Shown: positions 10,696-22,314 of the stretch, one piece after another
Layout of the letters: each line of letters opens with the position of its first letter
How positions within the stretch are numbered: the first letter of the stretch is position 1
NCBI GenBank assembly: GCA_014621425.1
Contig: JAANBB010000043.1
Coordinates: forward strand, 62,001 to 126,000
From: Cylindrodendrum hubeiense
Taxonomy: Eukaryota > Ascomycota > Sordariomycetes > Hypocreales > Nectriaceae
Length of the DNA stretch: 64,000 nucleotides
Direction: 5' to 3'
The notes under the pieces: model-generated
The model's database searches: none
Told to the model about the DNA's origin: nothing
What the model saw: only the letters and a program-made list of their open reading frames with translations
Made by a program: the position numbers and the translations under genes

Positions 10696-13223
10696 CGGCC
10701 ATCGTCATCCGTCATCCGTCATCCATCGCGCAGCTAAGCCCGAGTCTCCAGGGCCCAAGCTTTGCGAAACCCAACCGAAGCCAACAGACGAGGCAGTAAT
10801 CTGTGCTCGGCGGCAGACAACACAGCATCAGCCCGAGCCAGCAGCATCAGCCTGAGCCAACAGCCCCAGCCCAAAGCCAAGCCCACGGGGGCCGTTCCAG
10901 AGCCTCTCTGTCTGCGTGTCTGCGATGGAGCCCCGTTTTGTCTTGGGCTCAGTCCACGTCAATACGGAGTCTTGTGCTCAGTGCGCCGCCCCGTGCTGTG
11001 TCGTGTCGGGGCGGCGGTCCACGGACTTGTTCTGAGTGTGACAACTGCCTCTCCACCCACATGGTCGGCGCATCCACTCGGTCCATCGCGTCGGCAGAGT
11101 TGGGCCCTGCAATGCCTTGGCGGAATCATACTCGATCCTTTCGAAATTCACGGTCATGTTTTGCTGCAGCGACGTGCTGCTGCAAGGTACGTACTATGGT
11201 ATCCATGGTATTCATGGGATTCATGGTACACTTTACCCACGCGTGCATCTGTCTCCGCCGGACCCGCAACCAACCACACGCAAGCAGCAAGCCCATCATG
11301 GGTCCTCCGCCTCAGCCATGGCTGCCATGGGCCGCCCTCACCCTCCCTCTCTCAGCCATGGGGGACGACGCCTCCGCCCGCTTCGGCCGTGGATCCATCT
11401 GGTCGCTCCCCGGCTGCAGAGCGCAGAGCGAGTGACAGCCACAGCGCCCCTGCTTCTGTGCTCCTGGTTGACCCCAGCTTCTGGCCTGTCCGCCACCTTT
11501 GGAGCCTCGATACCAAGGACTCCATGATCCATCCGTCGCCCTTCTCCGTCGTTCATTTCGTCCTTTCATGCCTCGAGATGGAGGTGGAGGATGCTGGTGC
11601 GCGGTGGACAGCCGACGGCCGGCGGTGGCTAATGTTATCTCAGTACCAAGGCCCGTCCGTATCAACCCAATATGCGAAAGATGTGTCTGGCTCTCCCAAC
11701 GCTATCTCGCCCAATCCATCGTCACGGTCTGCGTCGTTCTCAACCCTCCGCCCCACTGCATCACACCCGGGCGGGCTGGCCCTTGACTCCTGGCCCTTGG
11801 CTCTTGGCCCTTGACTCTGGGCCCTTCCTCTGGGCCCTTCCTCTAGGCTGGGCCCTTGACCATTTCCCAGGGCGGCGTGCAGACCACCCAACCGGCACCA
11901 CAGTTTCCCCTCCTGGTCTGGTTCCTCGTCTGGTCTTTGAGCCCGGGACACGCACTCCTTGGACACAGATTGTCTCTCCTCTGTCGCTGTTCGTCGAACC
12001 CTGTATCTGGCTCTGTTTGGTCATGGCCTCCCTGCCCTTGTCTCGAGCCCAGTGGCCCACTCCACTCGGCTTCCCCATCGCCACGAGCTGTGCTGCCTTG
12101 TGTGGCATAACTTATGTCACTTCTCGCTCAGTTGCGGCCGTTCCCCCATCCCCCATCCATCCCCCATCGTGAGCACCCATGAGTTGCCGCTCCTCTCACG
12201 GCCTGGCTCGCCTCCTCTTCACTGGTCCCCTCTTCCTCTTCACTGGCCCCCCCGTCCCCTCCCGTGGCACCATCTCTCGATCGCTCCCCGTGACAACCGG
12301 GTCTTTCGAATCGTAAACACCAATCCGGAACCGAACATGGCACCATCATGTCCGGGTAAACCAAGCCAGCTACCCTCCCTGGGTACGCTCCAGCACCCAC
12401 AGGTACTCCATAATTACTGCCTGCAGCACGCAGAGTCCCCGTCCCGTCTCCTGCGCGTGCGGGCTCCTCTCAGCGCCTCGAGTGACGTCTCCCCGCTCCT
12501 CGTCAAGTTCCAGCAGCGGGCAGACGGTCAAGTCACCTGTTAGCCCTGTCTTACCCGCTCCGCCAGAGCAAGGCTAGCCTGCCGATCTGGGTGGCGGCCA
12601 GCATCCACTGACCGTTGATCCCCTCCTCCGATCTCCTCGCCTGTGATGGATGCTCACGCTGCATCAGCAAGTGCGTCCCATTTGCGTCCCATTCCCCTCC
12701 CATTCCCCTCCCATTCCCCTCTTCTGCATCCCGGCCTGGTTCCGGAATGCTTAGGATGAGCCCATGCATCTGGCCCGTGACTGGCTCCTCTGCCTTTTCC
12801 CATCGGTCCCTCATCCGAGTCACGATAGCGACAGAACAAGTACAGTATAACGGCCCTCGTGAATGCTGTCCATCCTTGTTGGTCTGCCCATTTCTCACGC
12901 CTTGCACGCTTCGTCTTGTTTGGGCGTGTCAGCCAGTTTCGCTTTTCGTTTGGCATGCGGTTTCCAGACACCCATTCGCGGAGCCTCCCGGCCTTCCTTT
13001 TCGGGGCCCACGGACAGATACTGCTGCGGCCGTTCACTGCCACCCCAGCATACGATGTAACCACGTGTAGGCTGGCCAATAGAGTTGGATTCGATATCCA
13101 GGGTCAACAGTCGGAACGACGAGTGATATGCTGAACGAGGGTCTACTTCTATCCGATTCTAGGAACGAAATGCCATGCCTATCTCTATCACGAATCTCTT
13201 CTCCATGCTATGCTTGTCTGCTC

Positions 13224-13250
13224 CGTATGCCTCGTATGCCTCGTATGCCT
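13224..13250. repeat. Tandem repeat, CGTATGCCT x3
   Basis: Three exact 9-bp units lie about 340 bp beyond the 3' end of the sideroflexin gene. No function is evident. Confidence 0.8.
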
Positions 13251-13589
13251 CCTCTATCACACACCTGAAGATCATCTAGAATGCATCTAAAGATCCGTGT
13301 TGTTCCATGAACGCCTCCGTGAATCCATCGAACTCGCTCTCGAAATGACAACAGCAACCGGAGCTCTCTATCCACTGGTTTCAGGCCTTGGATCCCCTTT
13401 GGTATCTTCGTCACACACACTCTTGCCAGGGCATATGGGCCAAAGTTCCTTTTCCGGGCAGCCATGTTCCTCTCCGAATCAACAAATGCTGTGAAACAGT
13501 CCGTGCGTGGTTAGGTCAACCCATTCATCACCTCCTAGACATCAGTCGGCGCAGGCGGTGAAGTTGCCTGAGACTCAATATCCCGTGCC

Positions 13590-14759
13590 TTACAGACCGC
13601 GGTTGAAGACAACCTTGCCGTCCTTGCCACCCTTTCCGTGGAATTCGGGCTCCAGCCGCTCGGCGCTGATCGCCTGCTGCTGAGGGAAGACAGCCAAAGC
13701 AAAGGGCAGGACGGCAAAGGACGTGACGGCAATCAAACCCAGGTTGATGGAAAGGGGGATCGCCTTGGCCAACGTGGGCCGCGCCCGCACCCACTCCTTC
13801 TGCATCAGGTTCCGGTACCAGGCCTGCTTCTGCTCGATATGGTACAGCACCATAGGTGGGATGACCATGATGGGGCTACCGGTCAGAACACGGCTGGCCG
13901 CGGTCTCGTAGACGGCAATCTTAGCCGCAATATGGCTATGGCCCAGCGAGGGCACATCCCGCTCCGACTTGCCCTCAGCCACAAGCTTCGCCTTGTCCTC
14001 TTCGGTGAGCACGGGTCGGACATCGATGCCCTTGGTGATCTCGTCTCGGCGCATAAGGTATGTGTTCAGGCCACCAGCCGAGGCTACGGCCGCGAAGGGG
14101 ATCAGTCGGCCGAGAATGGCACGGGTGCCGGGCGTGACGTTCAAGCGGGGGACGATCGAGTTAAGGCCGAGGGCCACCGAGCAGGATGCGCCGACGGCGA
14201 AGAAGTAGGACTTGACGAGAGCGGCGGTAGTCATCGGGGACGACTTGTTGGCGTTGGCGCTGTTGATTGCGACGTTCAGCGACTGGTTGGCGACCTGCCA
14301 GCCGACGATGCCCATGGTCTGGAGGCCGGGTTGAAGCATACCGGCCGTGACGACCAGGTTAGTCAGGACGTAGCAAGACATTCGGAAGGGCATGAAGACC
14401 GGTTCGCCAGTATCTACAGTTCCGGTCAGTTTTTACCCCGCCACCGGATCTCTGCAATAACATACCCGGGTGCAGTGTGGAATCCACGACCTTCTTGGCC
14501 TGCCAAAGCTCCGGAGTCATCCGGTCAAGCTTGCCCGTCTTGTATTGAGTGACCAGCTGCTTGGCCGCCTCAAGGCCTGACGAGCCGGCAAGGAGGGTCC
14601 TACATTGCACCATCAGCCAGACATTCCATATCCAAGCTCCTGGGGCCAAGCTCACGTCGGGTCTGTGAGGCCCATGGCATGGCGCACCCGTCCCATGTAG
14701 GTGTTGAGGTCATACTGCGAGGCAGGGAGCTCGCGCGAACCGGGCAATGAGGACGACAT
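13590..14759 (-). CDS. FSF1: Sideroflexin, mitochondrial inner-membrane amino-acid carrier (Fsf1)
   Basis: Exons 14759-14656, 14599-14466 and 14413-13590 join in frame to 353 residues, the usual sideroflexin length. The start begins MSSSLPGSRELPASQYDLNT. The family hallmark HPDTGE is rebuilt exactly across the second intron and is followed by a phenylalanine/methionine segment (VFMPFRMS). Several hydrophobic helices follow, including a C-terminal pair near the end (residues about 300-330). Sideroflexins move serine and related amino acids across the mitochondrial inner membrane to feed one-carbon metabolism, and yeast Fsf1 is the fungal member (family knowledge). No presequence is seen, as expected for a carrier with internal targeting. 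Intron donors GTGAGC and GTATGT are canonical. I see no anomaly. Confidence 0.95.
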
Positions 14760-15406
14760 GATTTGCGATAGGAGGCTCCGGTAGCCCAATTGGATTCGCG
14801 GGGGTTGTCAACGTCGAGGGAACAGGTGGGAACGGCCTCCGGCCAAGAGGGGGCACACAGGAGGGCTTTTGTGCGGTTGATGGGTGGTGGTGACTAGACC
14901 GAGGCGTGTGGAAAAAAGATGCGACGATAAGCGTGTCCCGCTTTCGGCGCTGGCGGTTGGTGGCCCATGGTCCTCGCTGCACTGCTGCAGTGGCTTGTAG
15001 GGGCTTTAGCGGCCGTAGGGCGTGAAGCCGCTGTAGTGAGAGGGGGCTAGCGTATGCGGCAGTCGTAGATGGAGGGGGCATGAAGTGCGGGATGATCGGG
15101 TGCACTGCCGATGACGGCTGATAATCCGCCGAACAGAGGGCATACCGGTCAAGAAGCCGACTTTGATAGCGAATTTTCCGACTTTATAAGGTCATGCATG
15201 AGACCGTGTTCCTGTTCCCTCCAGTTGAGGGAGGAATCTATGCCGGCAGAATTTAAAGTGGATGTACCCCAGACTCCCCACGTGGGGGGGACAGCAAAAA
15301 ATTGGAAGGCGTGCGACACGCAATATCAAAATCACAGCATCAACACCACCACGTCTGCAACTCCAAACAACATGCAAAAAGATATCGAACTGATGCTCGG
15401 ATGAGA
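14760..15406. other. Spacer between sideroflexin start and tRNA-Arg
   Basis: This is the presumed promoter and 5' leader of sideroflexin on the minus strand. The minus-strand ORF at 14710-15105 overlaps the sideroflexin start in another frame and looks like a shadow. No other feature is supported. Confidence 0.45.
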
Positions 15407-15496
15407 CGACCACGGCAGGATTCGAACCTGCAATCTCTAGAGAAGATGATGACGGTGAACCGAAATCTAGCGCCTTAGCCATTAGGCCACGCGGCC
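15407..15496 (-). tRNA. tRNA-Arg (anticodon TCG) with a 17-nt intron
   Basis: Read on the minus strand from 15496, the sequence folds as a full cloverleaf: a 7-bp acceptor stem (GGCCGCG with CGTGGTC), a GCCT/AGGC D stem, a CTAGA/TCTAG anticodon stem and a GCAGG/CCTGC T stem around TTCGAAT. The discriminator base is G and no CCA is encoded. The anticodon TCG lies at 15463-15461, so it reads CGA arginine codons. The intron begins right after position 37, the canonical site for tRNA splicing endonuclease, and is about 17 nt long. Internal A and B boxes are part of the D and T arms, so no separate promoter is needed. Confidence 0.94.
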
Positions 15497-17017
15497 GATG
15501 GGAATGTTGACAATATTGCGCGATATATGGCCTGCATGCAGACAAGGTGGGGGAGCGGGGTCCGGCAAGAGACGAGCACGATCCCACCTCGAGGGCGTAT
15601 TGACGTCAAAATGATCCACAACTATTAAAAGAGCAAGCCGGAGTGGGTATGAAGAAGAGACCTGCTCGAGACCCGGAACCGCATGTTTGCTCCGGTGGAG
15701 TGATCGAGGTGTGCGATCCACGGAGCCAAGACAGTGAGATATTACTGTGAAATGCCCCGTCCCAGACTTGCGGGTTCCTTCAATGTACATTCGCAGCCCA
15801 TGGACATCTCAACAGGGCTTTGTGTTTTTATCCGCCAAGAGAAAACAGCCCAATGAGTATCCATGACAGGACAATTTCCAGTGATCGGGCCTATATTCCA
15901 AGACCTGGACTAGATTGCTGTGTCTCTCGTCATCGCCGATCCCATTGATATTTCCACCGCCGCCGCCACTCATCAACCGTTTTCCGTAAGGAAAACATCG
16001 CAGGTCCTAAGATTTTCCTAATACGTAGTGCAAGACCTACGTATTGTTTTAGTGTTGGTGAAATTGGGTCCCTGGAAAGACTGGATGGTAGGCTGCTACG
16101 TTGTGTTACTTGGATTCATCACCCTCGTCATTATCGCCCCCGGTGAGTGGACACCAGAGCGCTTCCCACCTACATGACAACCTCGGGCTTATTAGCTAGA
16201 GAGGAAAGACTATCGGCCATGGGAGGATCCTAGGAACCATCAGTCTTATTGAGTAGATAGACTGCGAAGATGGAGGAAGAACCCCGCGGCTTCAGGAGCA
16301 TGGTTGGTGAGCTTGGTCACATATGGAGTGTGTCCCTTTCAGGCTTAGCCACATCTTCCCCGTGTGTTGGGGAACTCACACCTTCGATCCAGATTCGGTG
16401 ATACTTAGCAATGAGCTCCGAACGCTCCTTTAGCTAGTTTCGTGGTGACAATTGCTCCTGGGAGCTATAACTACGACCAAATGAGGGCGCCTAGAGGCAA
16501 ACTTACAGCTAATAGACTTAAACTTCCACATCACCGTCCTAGAGTCAACTAACCGACTTACTCTTATTCTTTGCAACCTTCATTTTAGGCGTGGAAGATA
16601 CCCGATTCTTGGGGGGTCGAGCTGCAGTGGATGAAGCTGAGGGACTTACCCGGGACAGCACAGCAAGTCTCCTTCGTTGAGACGGCAAAATGGGCGATTC
16701 ACGGAGTCAACGCAGTGATGGCGTTGGGAAGAAATACATTCTCCATAATACTATCGCACAGCTACTCTAGAAGCAGTTATTGGGTTGTCACGCATGGACT
16801 ACGGTATTTGGACGCTGGAGTTGGGGCTCTGTGTAAGTCAACACCTTGGGAACTTGCTCAGTTGATACTTCATGATACATTGACTCATCCCTTCATTGTG
16901 AACAATAATGAGTGAACTCAGGGAGTGGATATACCGCCAGCTCTATAATATGTCTATCCGGGCATCCTCTATACCAGTAATATACAAAGCCAACTATGGC
17001 CAAACACATCAGGTCGT
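15497..17017. other. Spacer between tRNA-Arg and the 3' end of tRNase Z
   Basis: I see no convincing gene in these 1.5 kb. A small inverted pair (AATACGTAG and CTACGTATT) lies near 16020-16042. The 94-codon ORF at 16631-16915 has no recognisable family or splice partner. Confidence 0.45.
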
Positions 17018-19856
17018 TTACTTTTCGCTCGTCTCGGCCAGCATCTGAGCAATCGCCGGCTGGAAGGCCGCCGCCTTCTTAAAGTCTCCCAGGCGCACGC
17101 GCATGTGGTCAAACGCCATGAGCACCTCGCCAAGGTTGGCGTCATTGCGCTTGAGCGAGTCGGACTTGACGTAGCGCTGCGAAAAGTGCGTCAGCAAGGT
17201 GCGGCGGGCGCGCATCTTCTGCGCAACGCTCAGGGCCTCCTGCATGGTGGAGTGCTGCTTCTTCTTGGCGTGGGAGCCCATGTCGTCATCAAATGTGCAC
17301 TCGTGGATGAGGAGATGCGCGCCGTCGCACTCGCGCGCAAAGTCGTCCGAGGGCCGGCAATCGCCCGAGTAGGCGATGCGGAGGCCCGACGTGAGCTCAA
17401 TCTGCACTGCGTCGGAGCGCCAGCAGTGGGTGACGGGAATACGCTTGATAGAGGCAAGGCCGAAGTTGTTGTGGCCCATTTTCTCGGCCGTCACGACCGG
17501 TAGATCGCCCGAGGGAGAGCAGTTCACGAAGCGAAGGCGATGGAAACCAATATCTTCAACCTGTGAGACCTCCTCCAAGAGGGTGCGATACCTCCAGATA
17601 CACGAGATAGCCAGCTTGGCATTTCCGTCATCGATGGTGCTCTCATACCAAGCCTTGATAAGGCTAGGGGTGCCGAGGTGGTGATCGGCGTGAAGGTGAC
17701 TAATGGCGATGCATCTCAGGTCACGCAGAATGTTGGTTGTCTCTTCGTCACCAAAGAGTCGTCGAATCTGGCCGAGCGTTCCTTCACCACAGTCGAGTAG
17801 GTAGTTTCCGAGGCCCGGGACGCGGATCAGCGTCGCCGAGACGTTGCGGTATTTGCCAGGGCATGAAGACCCAGTTCCAAGCGGAATGATCTCGGCATCC
17901 CTATTGGGGATATCTCTCTCATCCTCCTCGATCCGTCGCAGGAATTCGGGGTCGGACGTCTCTTCCCGAGCCTTGCGTGCGAGCTCTAGGATCGTATCGC
18001 TCACCCCCTGAGCCGCTTCCAGCAAATTCGGAAAAGGAGCCACTTTGTCAGCCTGAAAGGCAACACGAGGCATGAGCGCAGTTTTGTATCCAATACGGCC
18101 GAGTTCCACTTGGGGACCCTCGGGGGCAGCTCCTTTGACAGCGTTGTCGTACTTGAGCAAGGTGAATCTCTCGGGATCAATACGACGGAGCTTCGTCTGA
18201 AGCTCTCCGGGGCCAGCGAGAGCGATCATATTGGGACAGGTGTCGCTGGCACAGAAGATGTGCTTGATCTTGGGGTGGTCTTGTACGAACTTTTGGATTC
18301 GAACATCATTAGCCATGCCAGAGCCCAAGATCCAGTACACGGAGACAATGTCCGACATCAACTCAGAGCTAGACCACTCGGGTCTCTCCATAAAGGCATC
18401 AAGAAAGTCGCGAGACTCAATATCGGCAACAATGAATCCTTTTCCGGGTTGGGGATCGCCCAAGACCATTTCGGGCGTCACGGTGATACCGTCTGTCCCT
18501 TCAACGGCACACCCTGCCGTCAGAAGCTTAAAGTCCTGTTGCTTGACGCCGAACTTCTTTGCTGCTCCGGGATTAAACTTACCCCGGCGCTCGTGGCACT
18601 TGACCACGTAGGACATAGATATCTCGCTGTAGGTCGTCCGAGGGAGAGGAGTGTTCTTCAAATGGATGACTTCGCCCTTCTGGCCAATTGTGTCATCTTT
18701 GCTTGGCAGCACCCAGAGTGTGTCTTCCGGGTTGGGGAGTTCAGCACCAGCATCTGCAAATGGGCCAGTATAAAGTGTCAAGTTTCGGTCCTTACGGACA
18801 AATGCTGTGTCGGTGGACTTGACAAGGCTAAGCCGCTTGGGAATCAAGACATCACCGTTGCGTCCGAGCTGCCCATTAAACATGGCCTTTTCCACCATGA
18901 TTTTTGCAAGTGTTGGGTCAGACGGACCATCGACTGGCTTGAAGATATCTTCGTCTGCTGAGGGGTCGCCATTGTCAGGGCTCGAAAAGCGACGCTTCTG
19001 CGGGCTGCTTGAACGAGTCCTTCGAACGGGCACTTTCCATACTCGAAGGCCATCGTCTTCCCAGTCAGGCTCGACGTGGGTTGGGGTTTCGGTTCTCGGA
19101 TCCTCCCTGTGTTCGAAAGTGGACACAGTGATGGGTTGTCGGAGGATTACTGGACGGCACGCCGCCAGAGTGTGACAGAGGTTATCACCTCCATGGATAC
19201 CCAGGGCAGTGTTTAGTGTTTGACCATATAGTTTCAAGCCCTTTTTCTCTCTCTCCGAGTTGAGCTGCGCAGTCTGCTCCTTGGATGCCTCGAGAGAGTT
19301 GCCAACCGTGAGAACAAAGCCGTACAAGCCACCGATCTGGTTCCAGCTAAGACTACCGCTCAGAAAGACATGTTCGGTGGCTCCCATGCCAATGCGACGG
19401 GTATTGAAGGCTCGCTGGGTGCCCTCGGAGGGTCGGCCGAAGACATAGGAGCGCTTGTCGGTGTGGACAAACAGACAGGTCCCGGGGGTGTCGGCGGTGG
19501 GCGCCGAGGCGATATCGACGGAGGTGGTCATTGGATCGTAGATTTTGGTGACCCTTTTGCTTCGCAGAATATCTTCTGGGATGTGCCAGACGTCGCTACC
19601 CCGTCGACGCGGCAGTGGAGAGGAAAGGCTGAAGGGGACTTTTGGACGAAAATTAGGTTGAAGGCGTCGAGGTCGGTGGGGCGAGTTCGTGGGACTGGTC
19701 GCAAGTGTAGAGGCAGAAGCGGCGAGACGCAACGGACGGCTAAGAGAAGGTAATAAATAACTGAGGCGCGGAGAGCCCCATCTTTCCATAAAGAAGGACT
19801 TACATCGGCCAGCTGTAGAAGCAGAGCGGAACAGAGCGGGGACGCAGCTGCTGCAT
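17018..19856 (-). CDS. TRZ1: Long-form tRNase Z (ELAC2/Trz1), 3' tRNA-processing endonuclease
   Basis: Exon 1 (19856-19804, starting MQQLRPRSV) joins exon 2 (19739-17018) through a 64-nt intron with a perfect GTAAGT donor and TTAG acceptor, giving 924 residues in frame. The C-terminal half carries the catalytic metallo-beta-lactamase fold: GTGSSCPGKYRN, the zinc motif SHLHADHHLG, a YSGDC aspartate, HECTFDDD and the late histidine in LLTHFSQR. The N-terminal half is the degenerate, substrate-binding lactamase-like domain of the long form. The enzyme cuts the 3' trailer from nuclear and mitochondrial tRNA precursors. The Arg/Ser/Leu-rich start looks like a mitochondrial presequence. If the intron is retained, an ATG at 19789 gives a different in-frame start (923 residues); a later ATG at 19531 could give a nuclear/cytosolic form. 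Confidence 0.93.
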
Positions 19857-21110
19857 GAACCGTGCAATGCGCAGTGTACAATGTGCAGTTGTACAGTGTA
19901 GTTGCCGCTCCATCTGGCTGCCCCACGATGACTTTTTTTTGGTGTCGCGGCGAGTGACTCGCCGTCGCACTAGCTTTCGGCTTAGCTGCGCGACGCGACC
20001 AATGACAACTACGTCATGCGGATTACTAACGTCAGCACGCCTACCCTGGAGGAGTAGCTCCAACCAGATATCTAGTGAAAAGGGTGGCTTTGTGGCTTTT
20101 GGCAGCCTGGCGAGTGACTCATTTGAACTTGAGATAGAGTGCATTTTAATTGACCTCCAATCGAGTCCTATGATCTAGTTTAATGGGAAAGACTCATCAG
20201 GGGATGTCCCCAAATGGTGGGGTCGTTGTCTTTTGCAAACACATCTTCCCGGTGGGCAGTCATACGGGCTGGGTTTCCCAAGACTGGAAAATATATCGAT
20301 GTACTTTTGTTTATAACAAATATTAGGACATTATTTGAATTTATTTATTTATAACCTTACCTACAAGCTAAGGTACCTAGGACTCGTTGGCGATATTGCA
20401 AATACATATTTAATTGTGACGGGTTATGGGGTATAGGCTGTGTCAGACGTGGGAGCAATACTGGACCGAGGACATGTGAGCCTGGGAACACAAACTCCAA
20501 GTTTACAGATCAAGTCTTACTTACGATAATAGATGTAGCACTAGATGGTCATACACACTAGACTAGAATGGTTGACGAACAGCATTCGTTCTATTTAGAA
20601 TCTGACATTTCTCGCGTTATGTAGGTACCCGGTCCGAAATTCAATGCCGAACCGTTACCTGATGTCACCCCGCATTCAGGACAGCACCCGATCAGATTGC
20701 GGAATCTTGCCGTCCCCCCCCGACGCCAACCTGCCTGCCAGGGTGTGATTTCGGAGCATCAGAGACCGATGCTGGTGCGAGGAATTAAATGGATGCATAC
20801 CGGAAACCGGATTCCGTCACCAAGGTGAAGATGCAATGGCAGTCTTAAAATACGTCAGACGAAGTTTATACATGTTCATAGGCGGGCAAGGACAATCACC
20901 GCATGTCCCTGCTTGATCCAAGCATCCGAATGCAGTTTATGAGAGTGTAGGTAGCTGAGGATGGTCGCCGACACCTGCCTCTCATCGACTGCCGTCTCTC
21001 ATCCCGACATTCTACCCCCATCTCCACCGAGTGCATGCTTATAAACCACCCATACAGCCGCGCCATATCTTCTGAGCCTGTTCCACCTATTGATTCGTCC
21101 TCTCTCGCAT
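19857..21110. other. Divergent intergenic region, tRNase Z and flavin-reductase-like genes
   Basis: This is the shared upstream region of two divergent genes. The tRNase Z side is GC-rich and has a CCAAT box (19999-20003), a TACGTCAT element (20010-20017) and the repeated GGCGAGTGACTC motif. The middle, about 20280-20420, is AT-rich. Near 20960-21090 the plus strand turns CT-rich, typical of a fungal 5' leader for the 21111 gene. Confidence 0.5.
19948..19964. promoter_or_regulatory. 8-bp inverted repeat around TGACTC, possible bZIP site
   Basis: CGGCGAGT and ACTCGCCG form perfect arms around one base, about 100 bp upstream of the tRNase Z start. The 12-mer GGCGAGTGACTC inside it recurs at 20109-20120, where it continues into TGACTCA, the consensus for Gcn4/CPC1-type bZIP factors. 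Regulatory use is inference. Confidence 0.35.
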
Positions 21111-22094
21111 ATGCGTCTTCCGTTGTCTCGTCCCCTCATCACGACACTCCTCCACCCCTCATTACCCCTCGCTCGAAGTATCACCACCACCGCCGCAATG
21201 GCCGACAACATGAAGCGCAACCCCCACCCGGACTTCAAGTCCGTCGAGGCAACCCGCCCCGACTGGGACGTCGATGCGCACTTCCACTACACCAAGACGG
21301 CCGACCCCGACTGGAAGAATGGCGATGGCGCAAACAGCCTCAATGCCGCGGCCGCCACCAAGAAGCACGTCGGCATTGACCCCAACGAGGCCGGCCGCAG
21401 CGCCGGCTTCAACTACAAGCTGTTGATCTCGGCCATCGTCCCGCGCCCCATCGCCTTCGTCAGCACGCGCGCCGCCGACGGCTCGTCGACCAACCTGGCG
21501 CCTTTCAGCTACTTCAACATGGTCAACCACGACCCGCCGCTGTTCGTTATCGGCATCGCGGGCGGGCTGGACCGCGCCAAAGACACGCTGCGCAACATTG
21601 TCGATACGCGCGAGTGCGTCATCAACATCATCTCCGAGCCGTTCCTCGAAGCCGCCAACGCGACGAGCGCCAACGCCCCCTACGGCGTCTCCGAGTGGGA
21701 AATCTCCGGCCTGACCCCCGTCGACGACTGCGAGACGGTAAAGTGCGCGCGTGTTGGCGAGGCCGTTGTGAGCATCGAGGCCAAGCTGGACAACTTCAAG
21801 GAGTACGACAGCCGCGCGAACCCGGGCAAAAAGTCCGGAACTGTTCTCATTCTCGAGGGCACTCGCTTCTGGGTGAGGGAGGATGCCCTCAACGAAGAGA
21901 AGAACCTGGTCGACCCGGAGGTGCTACGGCCCATAAGCCGCCTGGGAGGCATCACCTACGGCAGACTGACCGACACCGTTGAGCTTCCCCGAGTGGATTT
22001 CGAAAAGGATATTGGTGGCATAGAAGGTTTCGAGAAGATCAAGAAACAGACACATAACGGAACAAACGGTACAAACGGCGAGAAGAGCTCGTGA
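21111..22094 (+). CDS. Flavin reductase-like (FMN-binding split-barrel) domain protein
   Basis: This is a single exon. The frame opens upstream only through a TTG; the first ATG (21111) gives 327 residues with a basic, hydroxylated N-terminus (MRLPLSRPLITTLLHP...) that resembles a mitochondrial presequence. A second ATG at 21198 (MADNMKR) would give a cytosolic form. The core from about residue 85 shows split-barrel flavin-reductase features: NYKLLISAIVPRPIAFVST, then NLAPFSYFNMVNHDPPLFVIG, then KDTLRNIVDTRECVINI. Such proteins bind FMN and reduce flavins or act in small-molecule redox steps; the exact substrate is not predictable. A short NGTNGTNG tract near the end is low complexity. The gene is divergent from tRNase Z. 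Codon use is strongly GC-biased at the third position, suggesting good expression. Confidence 0.88.
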   Translation: MRLPLSRPLITTLLHPSLPLARSITTTAAMADNMKRNPHPDFKSVEATRPDWDVDAHFHYTKTADPDWKNGDGANSLNAAAATKKHVGIDPNEAGRSAGFNYKLLISAIVPRPIAFVSTRAADGSSTNLAPFSYFNMVNHDPPLFVIGIAGGLDRAKDTLRNIVDTRECVINIISEPFLEAANATSANAPYGVSEWEISGLTPVDDCETVKCARVGEAVVSIEAKLDNFKEYDSRANPGKKSGTVLILEGTRFWVREDALNEEKNLVDPEVLRPISRLGGITYGRLTDTVELPRVDFEKDIGGIEGFEKIKKQTHNGTNGTNGEKSS

Positions 22095-22314
22095 GAATGA
22101 ATATCATTTCGCATCATAAGCTCTAGTATAGAAATAGATATAGACAGCTAGAAACCGATCGCTGGTAAATATAGTCGGACACAATCAAAAAGTCCATAAT
22201 TCATCGATCGTAAATGTGCGAATCTCAACCAACCACTTCCCCCATCTTCATGGTTGAGGAGCACCTCCGACAAAACATCTCGAGGGTAATGCTCAAAGAT
22301 AGCAGCCCACCCCA

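Larger units (their letters stand above)
7941..13589. other. Long gene-poor spacer upstream of the LAMMER kinase
   Basis: About 5.6 kb are without a convincing gene. Open frames on both strands are long only because the DNA is GC-rich; their translations are Pro/Ser/Arg-biased and overlap one another. The segment contains several short tandem repeats (listed separately), polypurine/polypyrimidine tracts and repeated AGGTACCT-type palindromes near 9225-9245. The part next to 7940 probably encodes a long 5' leader and promoter of the kinase. An unrecognised non-coding RNA cannot be excluded. Confidence 0.5.

Noticed and set aside
10762..11814. 350-codon plus-strand ORF in the gene desert
   Set aside because: Composition is Ser/Pro/Trp-odd, there is no recognisable motif, and equally long ORFs overlap it on other frames, as expected in stop-poor GC-rich DNA.
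16631..16915. 94-codon ATG ORF between tRNA-Arg and TRZ1
   Set aside because: No family resemblance, no leader signals and short length; chance cannot be excluded.
21162..21530. Minus-strand ORF over the flavin-reductase-like gene
   Set aside because: Antisense shadow of strongly GC3-biased codons; Val/Gly/Arg-rich as expected for such a shadow.
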